64,000 bases of DNA from Archivesica marissinica (taxonomy: Eukaryota > Mollusca > Bivalvia > Venerida > Vesicomyidae), in the NCBI GenBank assembly GCA_014843695.1, contig CM026391.1, positions 13,699,365-13,763,364 of the forward strand, in the 5' to 3' direction. Under the pieces are notes generated by a model. That model was not told the DNA's origin, made no database searches, and worked only from the letters and a program-made list of their open reading frames with translations. This document shows, piece by piece, positions 1 through 12,439 of this stretch; the stretch's first letter is position 1, and each line of letters starts with the position of its first letter. A program made the translations under genes and the position numbers.

Positions 1-3000
1 CCGGGTAGTTAAAGATATCATGGTACCCGGGTAGTTAAAGGTATCATGGTACCCGGGTAGTTAAAGATATCATGGTACCCGGGTAGTTAAAGATATCATG
101 GTACCCGGGTAGTTAAAGATATCATGGTACCCGGGTAGTTAAAGATATCATGGTACCCGGGTAGTTAAGGATATCATGGTACCCGGGTAGTTAAGGATAT
201 CATGGTACCCGGGTAGTTAAAGATATCATGGTACCCGGGTAGTTAAAGATATCATGGTATCCGGGTAGTTAAAGATATCATGGTACCCGGGTAGTTAAAG
301 ATATCATGGTACCCGGGTAGTTAAAAATATCATGGTACCCGGGTAGTTAAAGATATCATGGTACCCGGGTAGTTAAGGATATTATGGTACCCGGGTAGTT
401 AAGGATATCATGGTACCCGGGTAGTTAAAGATATCATGGTACCCGGGTAGTTAAAGATATCATGGTACCCGAGTAGTTAAAGATATCCCGGGTAGTTAAG
501 GATATCATGGTACCCGGGTAGTTAAAGATATCCCGGGTAGTTAAAGATATCATGGTACCCGGGTAGTTAAAGATATCATGGTACCCGAGTAGTTAAAGAT
601 ATCCCGGGTAGTTAAGGATATCATGGTACCCGGGTAGTTAAAGATATGATGGTACCCGGGTAGTTAAAGATATCATGGTACCCGGGTAGTTAAGGATATC
701 ATGGTACCCGGGTAGTTAAAGATATCATGGTACCCGGGTAGTTAAAGATATCATGGTACCCGGGTAGTTAAAGATATCATGGTATCCGGGTAGTTAAAGA
801 TATCATGGTACCAGGGTAGTTAAAGATATCATGGTACCCGGGTAGTTAAAGGTATCATGGTACCCGGGTAGTTAAAGATATCATGGTACCCGGGTAGTTA
901 AAGATATCATGGTACCCGGGTAGTTAAAGATATCATGGTACCAGGGTAGTTAAAGGTACCATGGTACCCGGGTAGTTAAAGATATCATGGTACCCGGGTA
1001 GTTAAAGATATCATGGTACCCGGGTAGTTGAGGATATTATGGTACCCGGGTAGTTAAGGATATCATGGTACCCGGGTAGTTAAAGATATCATGGTACCCG
1101 GGTAGTTAAAGATATCATGGTACCCGAGTAGTTAAAGATATCCCGGGTAGTTAAGGATATCATGGTACCCGGGTAGTTAAAGATATCCCGGGTAGTTAAG
1201 GTTATCATGGTACCCGGGTAGTTAAAGATATCCCGGGTAGTTAAGGATATCATGGTACCCGGGTAGTTAAAGATATCATGGTATCCGGGTAGTTAAAGAT
1301 ATCATGGTACCAGGGTAGTTAAAGATATCATGGTACCCGGGTAGTTAAAAATATCATGGTACCCGGGTAGTTAAAGATATCATGGTACCCGGGTAGTTAA
1401 GGATATTATGGTACCCGGGTAGTTAAGGATATCATGGTACCCGGGTAGTTAAAGATATCATGGTACCCGGGTAGTTAAAGATATCATGGTACCCGAGTAG
1501 TTAAAGATATCCCGGGTAGTTAAGGATATCATGGTACCCGGGTAGTTAAAGATATGATGGTACCCGGGTAGTTAAATATATCATGGTACCCGGGTAGTTA
1601 AGGATATCATGGTACCCGGGTAGTTAAAGATATCATGGTACCCGGGTAGTTAAAGATATCATGGTACCCGGGTAGTTAAGGATATCATGGTACCCGGGTA
1701 GTTAAAGATATCATGGTACCCGGGTAGTTAAAGATATCATGGTACCAGGGTAGTTAAAGGTACCATGGTACCCGGGTAGTTAAAGATATCATGGTACCCG
1801 GGTAGTTAAAGATATCATGGTACCCGGGTAGTTGAGGATATTATGGTACCCGGGTAGTTAAAGATATCATGGTACCCGGGTAGTTAAAGATATCCCGGGT
1901 AGTTAAAGATATCCAGGGTAGTTAAAGGTATCATGGTACCCGGGTAGTTAAAGATATCCCGGGTAGTTAAAGATATCCAGGGTAGTTAAAGGTATCATGG
2001 TACCCGGGTAGTTAAAGATATGATGGTACCCGGGTAGTTAAAGATATCATGGTACCCGGGTAGTTAAAGATATCATGGTACCTGGGTAGTTAAGGATATC
2101 ATGGTACCCGGGTAGTTAAAGATATCATGGTACCCGGGTAGTTAAAGATATCATGGTACCCGGGTAGCTAAGGTTATCATGGTACCCGGGTAGTTAAAGA
2201 TATCCCGGGTAGTTAAGGATATCATGGTACCCGGGTAGTTAAAGATATGATGGTACCCGGGTAGTTAAAGATATCATGGTACCCGGGTAGTTAAGGATAT
2301 CATGGTACCCGGGTAGTTAAAGATATCATGGTACCCGGGTAGTTAAAGATATCATGGTACCCGGGTAGTTAAAGATATCATGGTACCCGGGTAGTTAAAG
2401 ATATCATGGTACCAGGGTAGTTAAAGGTACCATGGTACCCGGGTAGTTAAATATATCATGGTACCCGAGTATTTAAGGGTATCATGGTACCGGGTAGTTA
2501 AAGATATCATGGTACCCGGGTAGTTAAAGATATCCCAGGTAGTTAAAGATATCATGGTACCCGGGTAGTTAAAGATATCATGGTACCCGGGTAGTTAAAG
2601 ATATCATGGTACCCGGGTAGTTAAAGATATCATGGTACCCGGGTAGTTAAAGATATCCAGGGTAGTTAAAGATATCATGGTACCCGGGTAGTTAAGGACA
2701 TCACGGTACCCGGGTAGTTAAAGATATCCCGGGTAGTTAAGGATATCATGGTACCCGGGTAGTTAAAGATATGATGGTACCCGGGTAGTTAAAGATATGA
2801 TGGTACCCGGGTAGTTAAGGATATCATGGTACCCGGGTAGTTAAAGATATCATGGTACCCGGGTAGTTAAAGATATCATGGTACCCGGGTAGTTAAAGAT
2901 ATCATGGTACCCGGGTAGTTAAATATATCATGGTACCCGAGTAGTTAAGGGTATCATGGTACCGGGTAGTTAAAGATATCATGGTACCCGGGTAGTTAAA

Positions 3001-3455
3001 GATATCCCGGGTAGTTAAAGATATCATGGTACCCGGGTAGTTAAAGATATCGTGGTACCGGGTAGTTAAAGATATCATGGTACCCGGGTAGTTAAAGATA
3101 TCATGGTACCCGGGTAGTTAAAGATATCATGGTACCCGGGTAGTTAAAGATATCCAGGGTAGTTAAAGATATCTTGGTACCCGGGTAGTTAAGGACATCA
3201 CGGTACCCGGGTAGTTAAAGATATCATGGTACCCGGGTAGTTAAAGATATGATGGTACCCGGGTAGTTAAAGATATCCCGGGTAGTTAAGGATATCATGG
3301 TACCCGGGTAGTTAAAGATATCACGGTACCCGGGTAGTTAAGGATATCATGGTACCCGGGTAGTTAAAGATATGATGGTACCCGGGTAGTTAAAGATATC
3401 ATGGTACCCGGGTAGTTAAGGATATCATGGTACCCGGGTAGTTAAAGATATCATA
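1..3455. repeat. 26-bp satellite array, segment 1
   Basis: The unit is 26 bp (positions 1-26 are one copy) with core GTAGTTAAAG and three overlapping or adjacent palindromic hexamers, GATATC, GGTACC and CCCGGG. A 19-bp short unit arises repeatedly by loss of ATGGTAC, giving GATATCCCGGG. Point variants recur (AAGGATAT, CCCGAG, ACCAGGG, GATATGATGG) and appear in the same local order at several places, which suggests amplification of multi-unit blocks. The array is cut by the start of the window, so its true length is unknown. Stop codons are dense and no coding role is seen. Confidence 0.97.
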
Positions 3456-3457
3456 CA

Positions 3458-3570
3458 TAGTCTCCTCTGGTTCTTTTTACGTGCACGGTGTAAAGCACCG
3501 ACACGAGACCTCTGTTTAAAGTCTCATCTGAAAGACTGTTAATTGTATTAGGGTCAGACGGGGCATCGAA
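3458..3570 (-). mobile_element. Internal fragment of the tRNA-Thr-type SINE
   Basis: Read on the minus strand, this carries the body of the tRNA-Thr-headed SINE family found further right (ACACCGTGCACGTAAA and CGAGGTCTCGTGTCGGTG-like segments, and AACAGTCTTTCAGATG). Both the tRNA head and the 3' tail are missing. The fragment starts right at the satellite boundary and recurs in all three blocks, so the insertion predates amplification of the block. Confidence 0.85.
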
Positions 3571-4199
3571 TTTAAACGGCAGGTTAAGGGTTAATAATAA
3601 AATGGTTCCACTCAGGGGGTATCTATATGAAAGATACGTCTTAACTGGTATCTATATGTCTTAACTGTACATCAATCGACATAATTCCATTTATTTAAAT
3701 AATTATAAAACATCGTTTTATTAAATTAACCCTAAATGGTAAGCAATGATACTTAAATAACTGTCATCGGTTCGCTTTAATAAATACATAGATTTCATTG
3801 AAATACATATTAAAAATACAGAATTGCTCCATTTATAAATTCGATATTTAATACAGTGTTTGACAGTTGGCTGTATCAATTTGTATGTTGTAGAAGGGTC
3901 TGTATAGAAATAAAAATGATATTTTAATACTACTATCGCACCACAGATCTACCCGGTGAAAATGGATACTTGAAAGGTTATCTATAAATGGGCGTTTGAG
4001 ATTTATTTTTGAAATAATATCATATTTACATGCTATTTCGATGACCCCATATACTTTCGAAATTATCGGCAGTGGATATCAGATGTCTATTAATTGTTGG
4101 CAATAAATAATTGATGTAGTGATTAAAAGGCAAACTTAACGTCCGCATATATATGATCTATGTTCCACATTTAATTGCAATTAACGTTGACGAATGGTA

Positions 4200-4535
4200 T
4201 CATAAACGTAGTGAAAGTAACGCATAGGTTGCGGAAGTAACGTAATGGTTATGTGGAATACGTAAAGTTTGTGGAAATAAAGTATGCTTACGTTGCGGAA
4301 GTAACGTAATTGTTATGAAAGTAACGTAGATGTGAAAGTAACGTAGATGTGAAAGTAACTACGTGAAAGTAACATATACGCTGTGGAAGTAACGTAATTG
4401 TTATGAAAGTAACGTAGATGTGGAAGTAACGTAATTGTTGTGAAAGTAACGTAAATGTGAAAGTGACGTATACGCTGTGGAAGTAACGTTGCTGTTGCGG
4501 AAGTAGCACACATATCATGGAAGTAACGTAATTGC
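4200..4535. repeat. AGTAACGTA short-motif cluster
   Basis: Degenerate tandem repeats of GAAGTAACGTAATTG / GAAAGTAACGTAGATG type, more than a dozen copies. On the minus strand this produces low-complexity ORFs rich in YFH/YVT that I regard as artefacts. The same cluster is present at 7915-8250 and 11632-11967. A few copies read GTGACGTA, a CRE-like core, but no regulatory role can be supported. Confidence 0.8.
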
Positions 4536-4578
4536 TATATGGAATTAACGTTTGTAGAGGCAAGTAACATAATTACCA

Positions 4579-4840
4579 TTAGCATAGTTCGATCTCCAAT
4601 CACCGTCGTGCCAGGGTACCGTGTGAGTATCCAATGGTCACTTGTCCACGCCATCATGTCATACAATTATATTAGCATAGTTCGAACTCCAATCAACGCA
4701 GTGCCAGGGTACCGTGTGAGTATCCAATGGTCACATGTCCACGCCATCATATCATACAATTATATTAGCATAGTTCGAACTCCAGTCACCGTCGTGCCAG
4801 GGTACCGTGGGATTATCCAATGGTCACGTGTCCACCAAAG
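4579..4840. repeat. 93-bp minisatellite, three units
   Basis: TTAGCATAGTTCGA starts at 4579, 4672 and 4765, a 93-bp period. Each unit contains GCCAGGGTACCGTG and ATCCAATGGTCAC. Copies 2 and 3 of the host block have four units (8294-8650, 12011-12367). Confidence 0.93.
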
Positions 4841-4870
4841 TTAGCGTTATGACATTTGTCAATTTGAATT

Positions 4871-4895
4871 CAATTTCTTCAATTTGAAGAAATTG
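4871..4895. other. 25-nt AT-rich hairpin near block end
   Basis: A 12-bp perfect stem CAATTTCTTCAA / TTGAAGAAATTG around a single central base, about 20 bp before the satellite resumes. The same hairpin is at the same place in the blocks ending at 8722 and 12439. A terminal hairpin is reminiscent of Helitron 3' ends, but no CTRR terminus follows, so I make no element call. Confidence 0.8.
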
Positions 4896-4914
4896 CTTGC
4901 ATTACATGATCACG

Positions 4915-7169
4915 AGATATCATGGTACCCGGGTAGTTAAAGGTACCATGGTACCCGGGTAGTTAAATATATCATGGTACCCGAGTAGTTAAGGGTATCA
5001 TGGTACCGGGTAGTTAAAGATATCATTGTACCCGGGTAGTTAAAGATATCCCGGGTAGTTAAAGATATCATGGTACCCGGGTAGTTAAAGATATCGTGGT
5101 ACCCGGGTAGTTAAAGATATCATGGTACCCGGGTAGTTAAAGATATCATGGTACCCGGGTAGTTAAAGATATCATGGTACCCGGGTAGTTAAAGATATCC
5201 CGGGTAGTTAAAGATATCATGGTACCCGGGTAGTTAAAGATATCACGGTACCCGGGTAGTTAAAGATATCCCGGGTAGTTAAGGATATCATGGTACCCGG
5301 GTAGTTAAAGATATGATGGTACCCGGGTAGTTAAAGATATCATGGTACCCGGGTAGTTAAGGATATCATGGTACCCGGGTAGTTAAATATATCATGGTAC
5401 CCGGGTAGTTAAAGATATCATGGTACCCGGGTAGTTAAGGATATCATGGTACCCGGGTAGTTAAAGATATCCCGGGTAGTTAAAGATATCATGGTACCCG
5501 GGTAGTTAAAGATATCATGGTATCCGGGTAGTTAAAGATATCATGGTACCCGGGTAGTTAAAGATACCCTGGTACCCGGGTAGTTAAAGATATCATGGTA
5601 TCCGGGTAGTTAAAGATATCATGGTACCCGGGTAGTTAAGGATATCATGGTACCCGGGTAGTTAAAGATATCCCGGGTAGTTAAAGATATCATGGTACCC
5701 GGGTAGTTAAAGATATCATGGTACCCGAGTAGTTAAAGATATCCCGGGTAGTTAAGGATATCATGGTACCCGGGTAGTTAAAGATATGATGGTACCCGGG
5801 TAGTTAAAGATATCATGGTACCCGGGTAGTTAAAGATATCATGGTACCCGGGTAGTTAAAGATATCATGGTACCAGGGTAGTTAAAGGTACCATGGTACC
5901 CGGGTAGTTAAAGATATCATGGTACCCGGGTAGTTAAAGATATCATGGTACCCGGGTAGTTGAGGATATTATGGTACCCGGGTAGTTAAGGATATCATGG
6001 TACCCGGGTAGTTAAAGATATCATGGTACCCGGGTAGTTAAAGATATCATGGTACCCGGGTAGTTAAGGATATCATGGTACCCGGGTAGTTAAAGATATC
6101 CCTGGTAGCTAAGGTTATCATGGTACCCGGGTAGTTAAAGATATCCCGGGTAGTTAAGGATATCATGGTACCCGGGTAGTTAAAGATATGATGGTACCCG
6201 GGTAGTTAAAGATATCATGGTACCCAGGTTGTTAAGGATATCATGGTACCCGGGTAGTTAAAGATATCATGGTACCCGGGTAGTTAAAGATATCATGGTA
6301 CCCGGGTAGTTAAAGATATCATGGTACCAGGGTAGTTAAAGGTACCATGGTACCCGGGTAGTTAAATATATCATGGTACCCGAGTATTTAAGGGTATCAT
6401 GGTACCGGGTAGTTAAAGATATCATGGTACCCGGGTAGTTAAAGATATCATGGTACCCGGGTAGTTAAAGATATCCAGGGTAGTTAAAGATATCATGGTA
6501 CCCGGGTAGTTAAGGACATCACGGTACCCGGGTAGTTAAAGATATCCCGGGTAGTTAAGGATATCATGGTACCCGGGTAGTTAAAGATATGATGGTACCC
6601 GGGTAGTTAAAGATATGATGGTACCCGGGTAGTTAAGGATATCATGGTACCCGGGTAGTTAAAGATATCATGGTACCCGGGTAGTTAAAGATATCATGGT
6701 ACCCGGGTAGTTAAAGATATCATGGTACCCGGGTAGTTAAATATATCATGGTACCCGAGTAGTTAAGGGTATCATGGTACCGGGTAGTTAAAGATATCAT
6801 GGTACCCGGGTAGTTAAAGATATCCCGGGTAGTTAAAGATATCATGGTACCCGGGTAGTTAAAGATATCGTGGTACCCGGGTAGTTAAAGATATCATGGT
6901 ACCCGGGTAGTTAAAGATATCATGGTACCCGGGTAGTTAAAGATATCATGGTACCCGGGTAGTTAAAGATATCCAGGGTAGTTAAAGATATCTTGGTACC
7001 CGGGTAGTTAAGGACATCACGGTACCCGGGTAGTTAAAGATATCCCGGGTAGTTAAGGATATCATGGTACCCGGGTAGTTAAAGATATGATGGTACCCGG
7101 GTAGTTAAAGATATCATGGTACCCGGGTAGTTAAGGATATCATGGTACCCGGGTAGTTAAAGATATCAT
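4915..7169. repeat. 26-bp satellite array, segment 2
   Basis: Same 26/19-bp satellite, about 2.26 kb between blocks 1 and 2. Its right half repeats the same series of variant units as the end of segment 1. Confidence 0.97.
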
Positions 7170-8722
7170 ACATAGTGTCCTCTGGTTCTTTTTACGTGCA
7201 CGGTGTAAAGCACCGACACGAGACCTCTGTTTAAAGTCTCATCTGAAAGACTGTTAATTGTATTAGGGTCAGACGGGGCATCGAATTTAAACGGCAGGTT
7301 AAGGGTTAATAATAAAATGGTTCCACTCAGGGGGTATCTATATGAAAGATACGTCTTAACTGGTATCTATATGTCTTAACTGTACATCAATCGACATAAT
7401 TCCATTTATTTAAATAATTATAAAACATCGTTTTATTAAATTAACCCTAAATGGTACGCAATGATACTTAAATAACTGTCATCGGTTCGCTTTAATAAAT
7501 ACATCGATTTCATTGAAATACATATTAAAAATACAGAATTGCTCCATTTATAAATTCGATATTTAATACAGTGTTTGACAGTTGGCTGTATCAATTTGTA
7601 TGTTGTAGAAGGGTCTGTATAGAAATAAAAATGATATTTTAATACTACTATCGCACCACAGATCTACCCGGTGAAAATGGATACTTGAAAGGTTATCTAT
7701 AAATGGGCGTTTGAGATTTATTTTTGAAATAATATCATATTTACATGCTATTTCGATGACCCCATATACTTTCGAAATTATCGGCAGTGGATATCAGATG
7801 TCTATTAATTGTTGGCAATAAATAATTGATGTAGTGATTAAAAGGCAAACTTAACGTCCGCATATATATGATCTATGTTCCACATTTAATTGCAATTAAC
7901 GTTGACGAATGGTATCATAAACGTAGTGAAAGTAACGCATAGGTTGCGGAAGTAACGTAATGGTTATGTGGAATACGTAAAGTTTGTGGAAATAAAGTAT
8001 GCTTACGTTGCGGAAGTAACGTAATTGTTATGAAAGTAACGTAGATGTGAAAGTAACGTAGATGTGAAAGTAACTACGTGAAAGTAACATATACGCTGTG
8101 GAAGTAACGTAATTGTTATGAAAGTAACGTAGATGTGGAAGTAACGTAATTGTTGTGAAAGTAACGTAAATGTGAAAGTGACGTATACGCTGTGGAAGTA
8201 ACGTTGCTGTTGCGGAAGTAGCACACATATCATGGAAGTAACGTAATTGCTATATGGAATTAACGTTTGTAGAGGCAAGTAACATAATTACCATTAGCAT
8301 AGTTCGATCTCCAATCACCGTCGTGCCAGGGTACCGTGTGAGTATCCAATGGTCACTTGTCCACGCCATCATGTCATACAATTATATTAGCATAGTTCGA
8401 ACTCCAATCAACGCAGTGCCAGGGTACCGTGTGAGTATCCAATGGTCACTTGTCCACGCCATCATGTCATACAATTATATTAGCATAGTTCGAACTCCAA
8501 TCAACGCAGTGCCAGGGTACCGTGTGAGTATCCAATGGTCACATGTCCACGCCATCATATCATACAATTATATTAGCATAATTCGAACTCCAGTCACCGT
8601 CGTGCCAGGGTACCGTGGGATTATCCAATGGTCACGTGTCCACCAAAGTTAGCGTTATGACATTTGTCAATTTGAATTCAATTTCTTCAATTTGAAGAAA
8701 TTGCTTGCATTACATGATCACG
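7170..8722. repeat. Interspersed ~1.5 kb block, copy 2
   Basis: Same order as copy 1: SINE fragment, AT-rich unique DNA, AGTAACGTA cluster, 93-bp minisatellite (four units), terminal hairpin. It is nearly identical to copy 3 and 93 bp longer than copy 1. Confidence 0.93.
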
Positions 8723-10885
8723 AGATATCATGGTACCCGGGTAGTTAAAGGTACCATGGTACCCGGGTAGTTAAATATATCATGGTACCCGAGTAGTTAA
8801 GGGTATCATGGTACCGGGTAGTTAAAGATATCATTGTACCCGGGTAGTTAAAGATATCCCGGGTAGTTAAAGATATCATGGTACCCGGGTAGTTAAAGAT
8901 ATCGTGGTACCCGGGTAGTTAAAGATATCATGGTACCCGGGTAGTTAAAGATATCATGGTACCCGGGTAGTTAAAGATATCATGGTACCCGGGTAGTTAA
9001 AGATATCCCGGGTAGTTAAAGATATCATGGTACCCGGGTAGTTAAAGATATCACGGTACCCGGGTAGTTAAAGATATCCCGGGTAGTTAAGGATATCATG
9101 GTACCCGGGTAGTTAAAGATATGATGGTACCCGGGTAGTTAAAGATATCATGGTACCCGGGTAGTTAAGATATCATGGTACCCGGGTAGTTAAGGATATC
9201 ATGGTACCCGGGTAGTTAAGGATATCATGGTACCCGGGTAGTTAAAGATATCATGGTACCCGGGTAGTTAAAGATATCATGGTACCCGGGTAGTTAAGGA
9301 TATCATGGTACCCGGGTAGTTAAGGATATCATGGTACCCGGGTAGTTAAAGATATCATGGTACCCGGGTAGTTAAAGATATCATGGTATCCGGGTAGTTA
9401 AAGATATCATGGTACCCGGGTAGTTAAAGATACATGGTACCCGGGTAGTTAAAAATATCATGGTACCGGGTAGTTAAAGATATCATGGTACCCGGGTAGT
9501 TAAGGATATTATGGTACCCGGGTAGTTAAGGATATCATGGTACCCGGGTAGTTAAAGATATCATGGTACCCGGGTAGTTAAAGATATCATGGTACCCGAG
9601 TAGTTAAAGATATCCCGGGTAGTTAAGGATATCATGGTACCCGGGTAGTTAAAGATATCCCGGGTAGTTAAAGATATCATGGTACCCGGGTAGTTAAAGA
9701 TATCATGGTACCCGAGTAGTTAAAGATATCCCGGGTAGTTAAGGATATCATGGTACCCGGGTAGTTAAAGATATGATGGTACCCGGGTAGTTAAAGATAT
9801 CATGGTACCCGGGTAGTTAAGGATATCATGGTACCCGGGTAGTTAAAGATATCATGGTACCCGGGTAGTTAAAGATATCATGGTACCCGGGTAGTTAAAG
9901 ATATCATGGTATCCGGGTAGTTAAAGATATCATGGTACCAGGGTAGTTAAAGATATCATGGTACCCGGGTAGTTAAAGGTATCATGGTACCCGGGTAGTT
10001 AAAGATATCATGGTACCCGGGTAGTTAAAGATATCATGGTACCCGGGTAGTTAAAGATATCATGGTACCAGGGTAGTTAAAGGTACCATGGTACCCGGGT
10101 AGTTAAAGATATCATGGTACCCGGGTAGTTAAAGATATCATGGTACCCGGGTAGTTGAGGATATTATGGTACCCGGGTAGTTAAGGATATCATGGTACCC
10201 GGGTAGTTAAAGATATCATGGTACCCGGGTAGTTAAAGATATCATGGTACCCGAGTAGTTAAAGATATCCCGGGTAGTTAAGGATATCATGGTACCCGGG
10301 TAGTTAAAGATATCCCGGGTAGTTAAGGTTATCATGGTACCCGGGTAGTTAAAGATATCCCGGGTAGTTAAGGATATCATGGTATCCGGGTAGTTAAAGA
10401 TATCATGGTACCAGGGTAGTTAAAGATATCATGGTACCCGGGTAGTTAAAAATATCATGGTACCCGGGTAGTTAAAGATATCATGGTACCCGGGTAGTTA
10501 AAGATATCATGGTACCCGGGTAGTTAAAGATATCATGGTACCCGGGTAGTTAAGGATATTATGGTACCCGGGTAGTTAAGGATATCATGGTACCCGGGTA
10601 GTTAAAGATATCATGGTACCCGGGTAGTTAAAGATATCATGGTACCCGGGTAGTTAAAGATATCATGGTACCCGGGTAGTTAAAGATATCCAGGGTAGTT
10701 AAAGATATCTTGGTACCCGGGTAGTTAAGGACATCACGGTACCCGGGTAGTTAAAGATATCCCGGGTAGTTAAGGATATCATGGTACCCGGGTAGTTAAA
10801 GATATGATGGTACCCGGGTAGTTAAAGATATCATGGTACCCGGGTAGTTAAGGATATCATGGTACCCGGGTAGTTAAAGATATCA
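8723..10885. repeat. 26-bp satellite array, segment 3
   Basis: Same satellite, about 2.16 kb between blocks 2 and 3. Variant-unit order again parallels parts of segments 1 and 4. Confidence 0.97.
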
Positions 10886-12439
10886 TACATAGTGTCCTCT
10901 GGTTCTTTTTACGTGCACGGTGTAAAGCACCGACACGAGACCTCTGTTTAAAGTCTCATCTGAAAGACTGTTAATTGTATTAGGGTCAGACGGGGCATCG
11001 AATTTAAACGGCAGGTTAAGGGTTAATAATAAAATGGTTCCACTCAGGGGGTATCTATATGAAAGATACGTCTTAACTGGTATCTATATGTCTTAACTGT
11101 ACATCAATCGACATAATTCCATTTATTTAAATAATTATAAAACATCGTTTTATTAAATTAACCCTAAATGGTACGCAATGATACTTAAATAACTGTCATC
11201 GGTTCGCTTTAATAAATACATCGATTTCATTGAAATACATATTAAAAATACAGAATTGCTCCATTTATAAATTCGATATTTAATACAGTGTTTGACAGTT
11301 GGCTGTATCAATTTGTATGTTGTAGAAGGGTCTGTATAGAAATAAAAATGATATTTTAATACTACTATCGCACCACAGATCTACCCGGTGAAAATGGATA
11401 CTTGAAAGGTTATCTATAAATGGGCGTTTGAGATTTATTTTTGAAATAATATCATATTTACATGCTATTTCGATGACCCCATATACTTTCGAAATTATCG
11501 GCAGTGGATATCAGATGTCTATTAATTGTTGGCAATAAATAATTGATGTAGTGATTAAAAGGCAAACTTAACGTCCGCATATATATGATCTATGTTCCAC
11601 ATTTAATTGCAATTAACGTTGACGAATGGTATCATAAACGTAGTGAAAGTAACGCATAGGTTGCGGAAGTAACGTAATGGTTATGTGGAATACGTAAAGT
11701 TTGTGGAAATAAAGTATGCTTACGTTGCGGAAGTAACGTAATTGTTATGAAAGTAACGTAGATGTGAAAGTAACGTAGATGTGAAAGTAACTACGTGAAA
11801 GTAACATATACGCTGTGGAAGTAACGTAATTGTTATGAAAGTAACGTAGATGTGGAAGTAACGTAATTGTTGTGAAAGTAACGTAAATGTGAAAGTGACG
11901 TATACGCTGTGGAAGTAACGTTGCTGTTGCGGAAGTAGCACACATATCATGGAAGTAACGTAATTGCTATATGGAATTAACGTTTGTAGAGGCAAGTAAC
12001 ATAATTACCATTAGCATAGTTCGATCTCCAATCACCGTCGTGCCAGGGTACCGTGTGAGTATCCAATGGTCACTTGTCCACGCCATCATGTCATACAATT
12101 ATATTAGCATAGTTCGAACTCCAATCAACGCAGTGCCAGGGTACCGTGTGAGTATCCAATGGTCACTTGTCCACGCCATCATGTCATACAATTATATTAG
12201 CATAGTTCGAACTCCAATCAACGCAGTGCCAGGGTACCGTGTGAGTATCCAATGGTCACATGTCCACGCCATCATATCATACAATTATATTAGCATAATT
12301 CGAACTCCAGTCACCGTCGTGCCAGGGTACCGTGGGATTATCCAATGGTCACGTGTCCACCAAAGTTAGCGTTATGACATTTGTCAATTTGAATTCAATT
12401 TCTTCAATTTGAAGAAATTGCTTGCATTACATGATCACG
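10886..12439. repeat. Interspersed ~1.5 kb block, copy 3
   Basis: Same content as copy 2, including four 93-bp units and the hairpin. The offset between blocks is about 3715-3717 bp, which sets the higher-order period. Confidence 0.93.

Larger units (their letters stand above)
3456..4914. repeat. Interspersed ~1.5 kb block, copy 1 (higher-order repeat)
   Basis: Non-satellite segment embedded in the 26-bp array and repeated at 7170-8722 and 10886-12439. In order it holds a minus-strand SINE fragment, ~600 bp of AT-rich unique DNA, a cluster of AGTAACGTA-type short repeats, a 93-bp minisatellite (three units here, four in the other copies), and a 25-bp near-perfect hairpin just before the satellite resumes. 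The short ORFs inside (for example 4539-4844 +) come from the 93-bp unit, a multiple of three, and are not convincing genes. Confidence 0.93.

Noticed and set aside
8254..12369. 132-aa ORFs repeated in two blocks (101 aa in the first)
   Set aside because: They follow the 93-bp minisatellite unit; the length change equals one unit and no coding constraint is visible.
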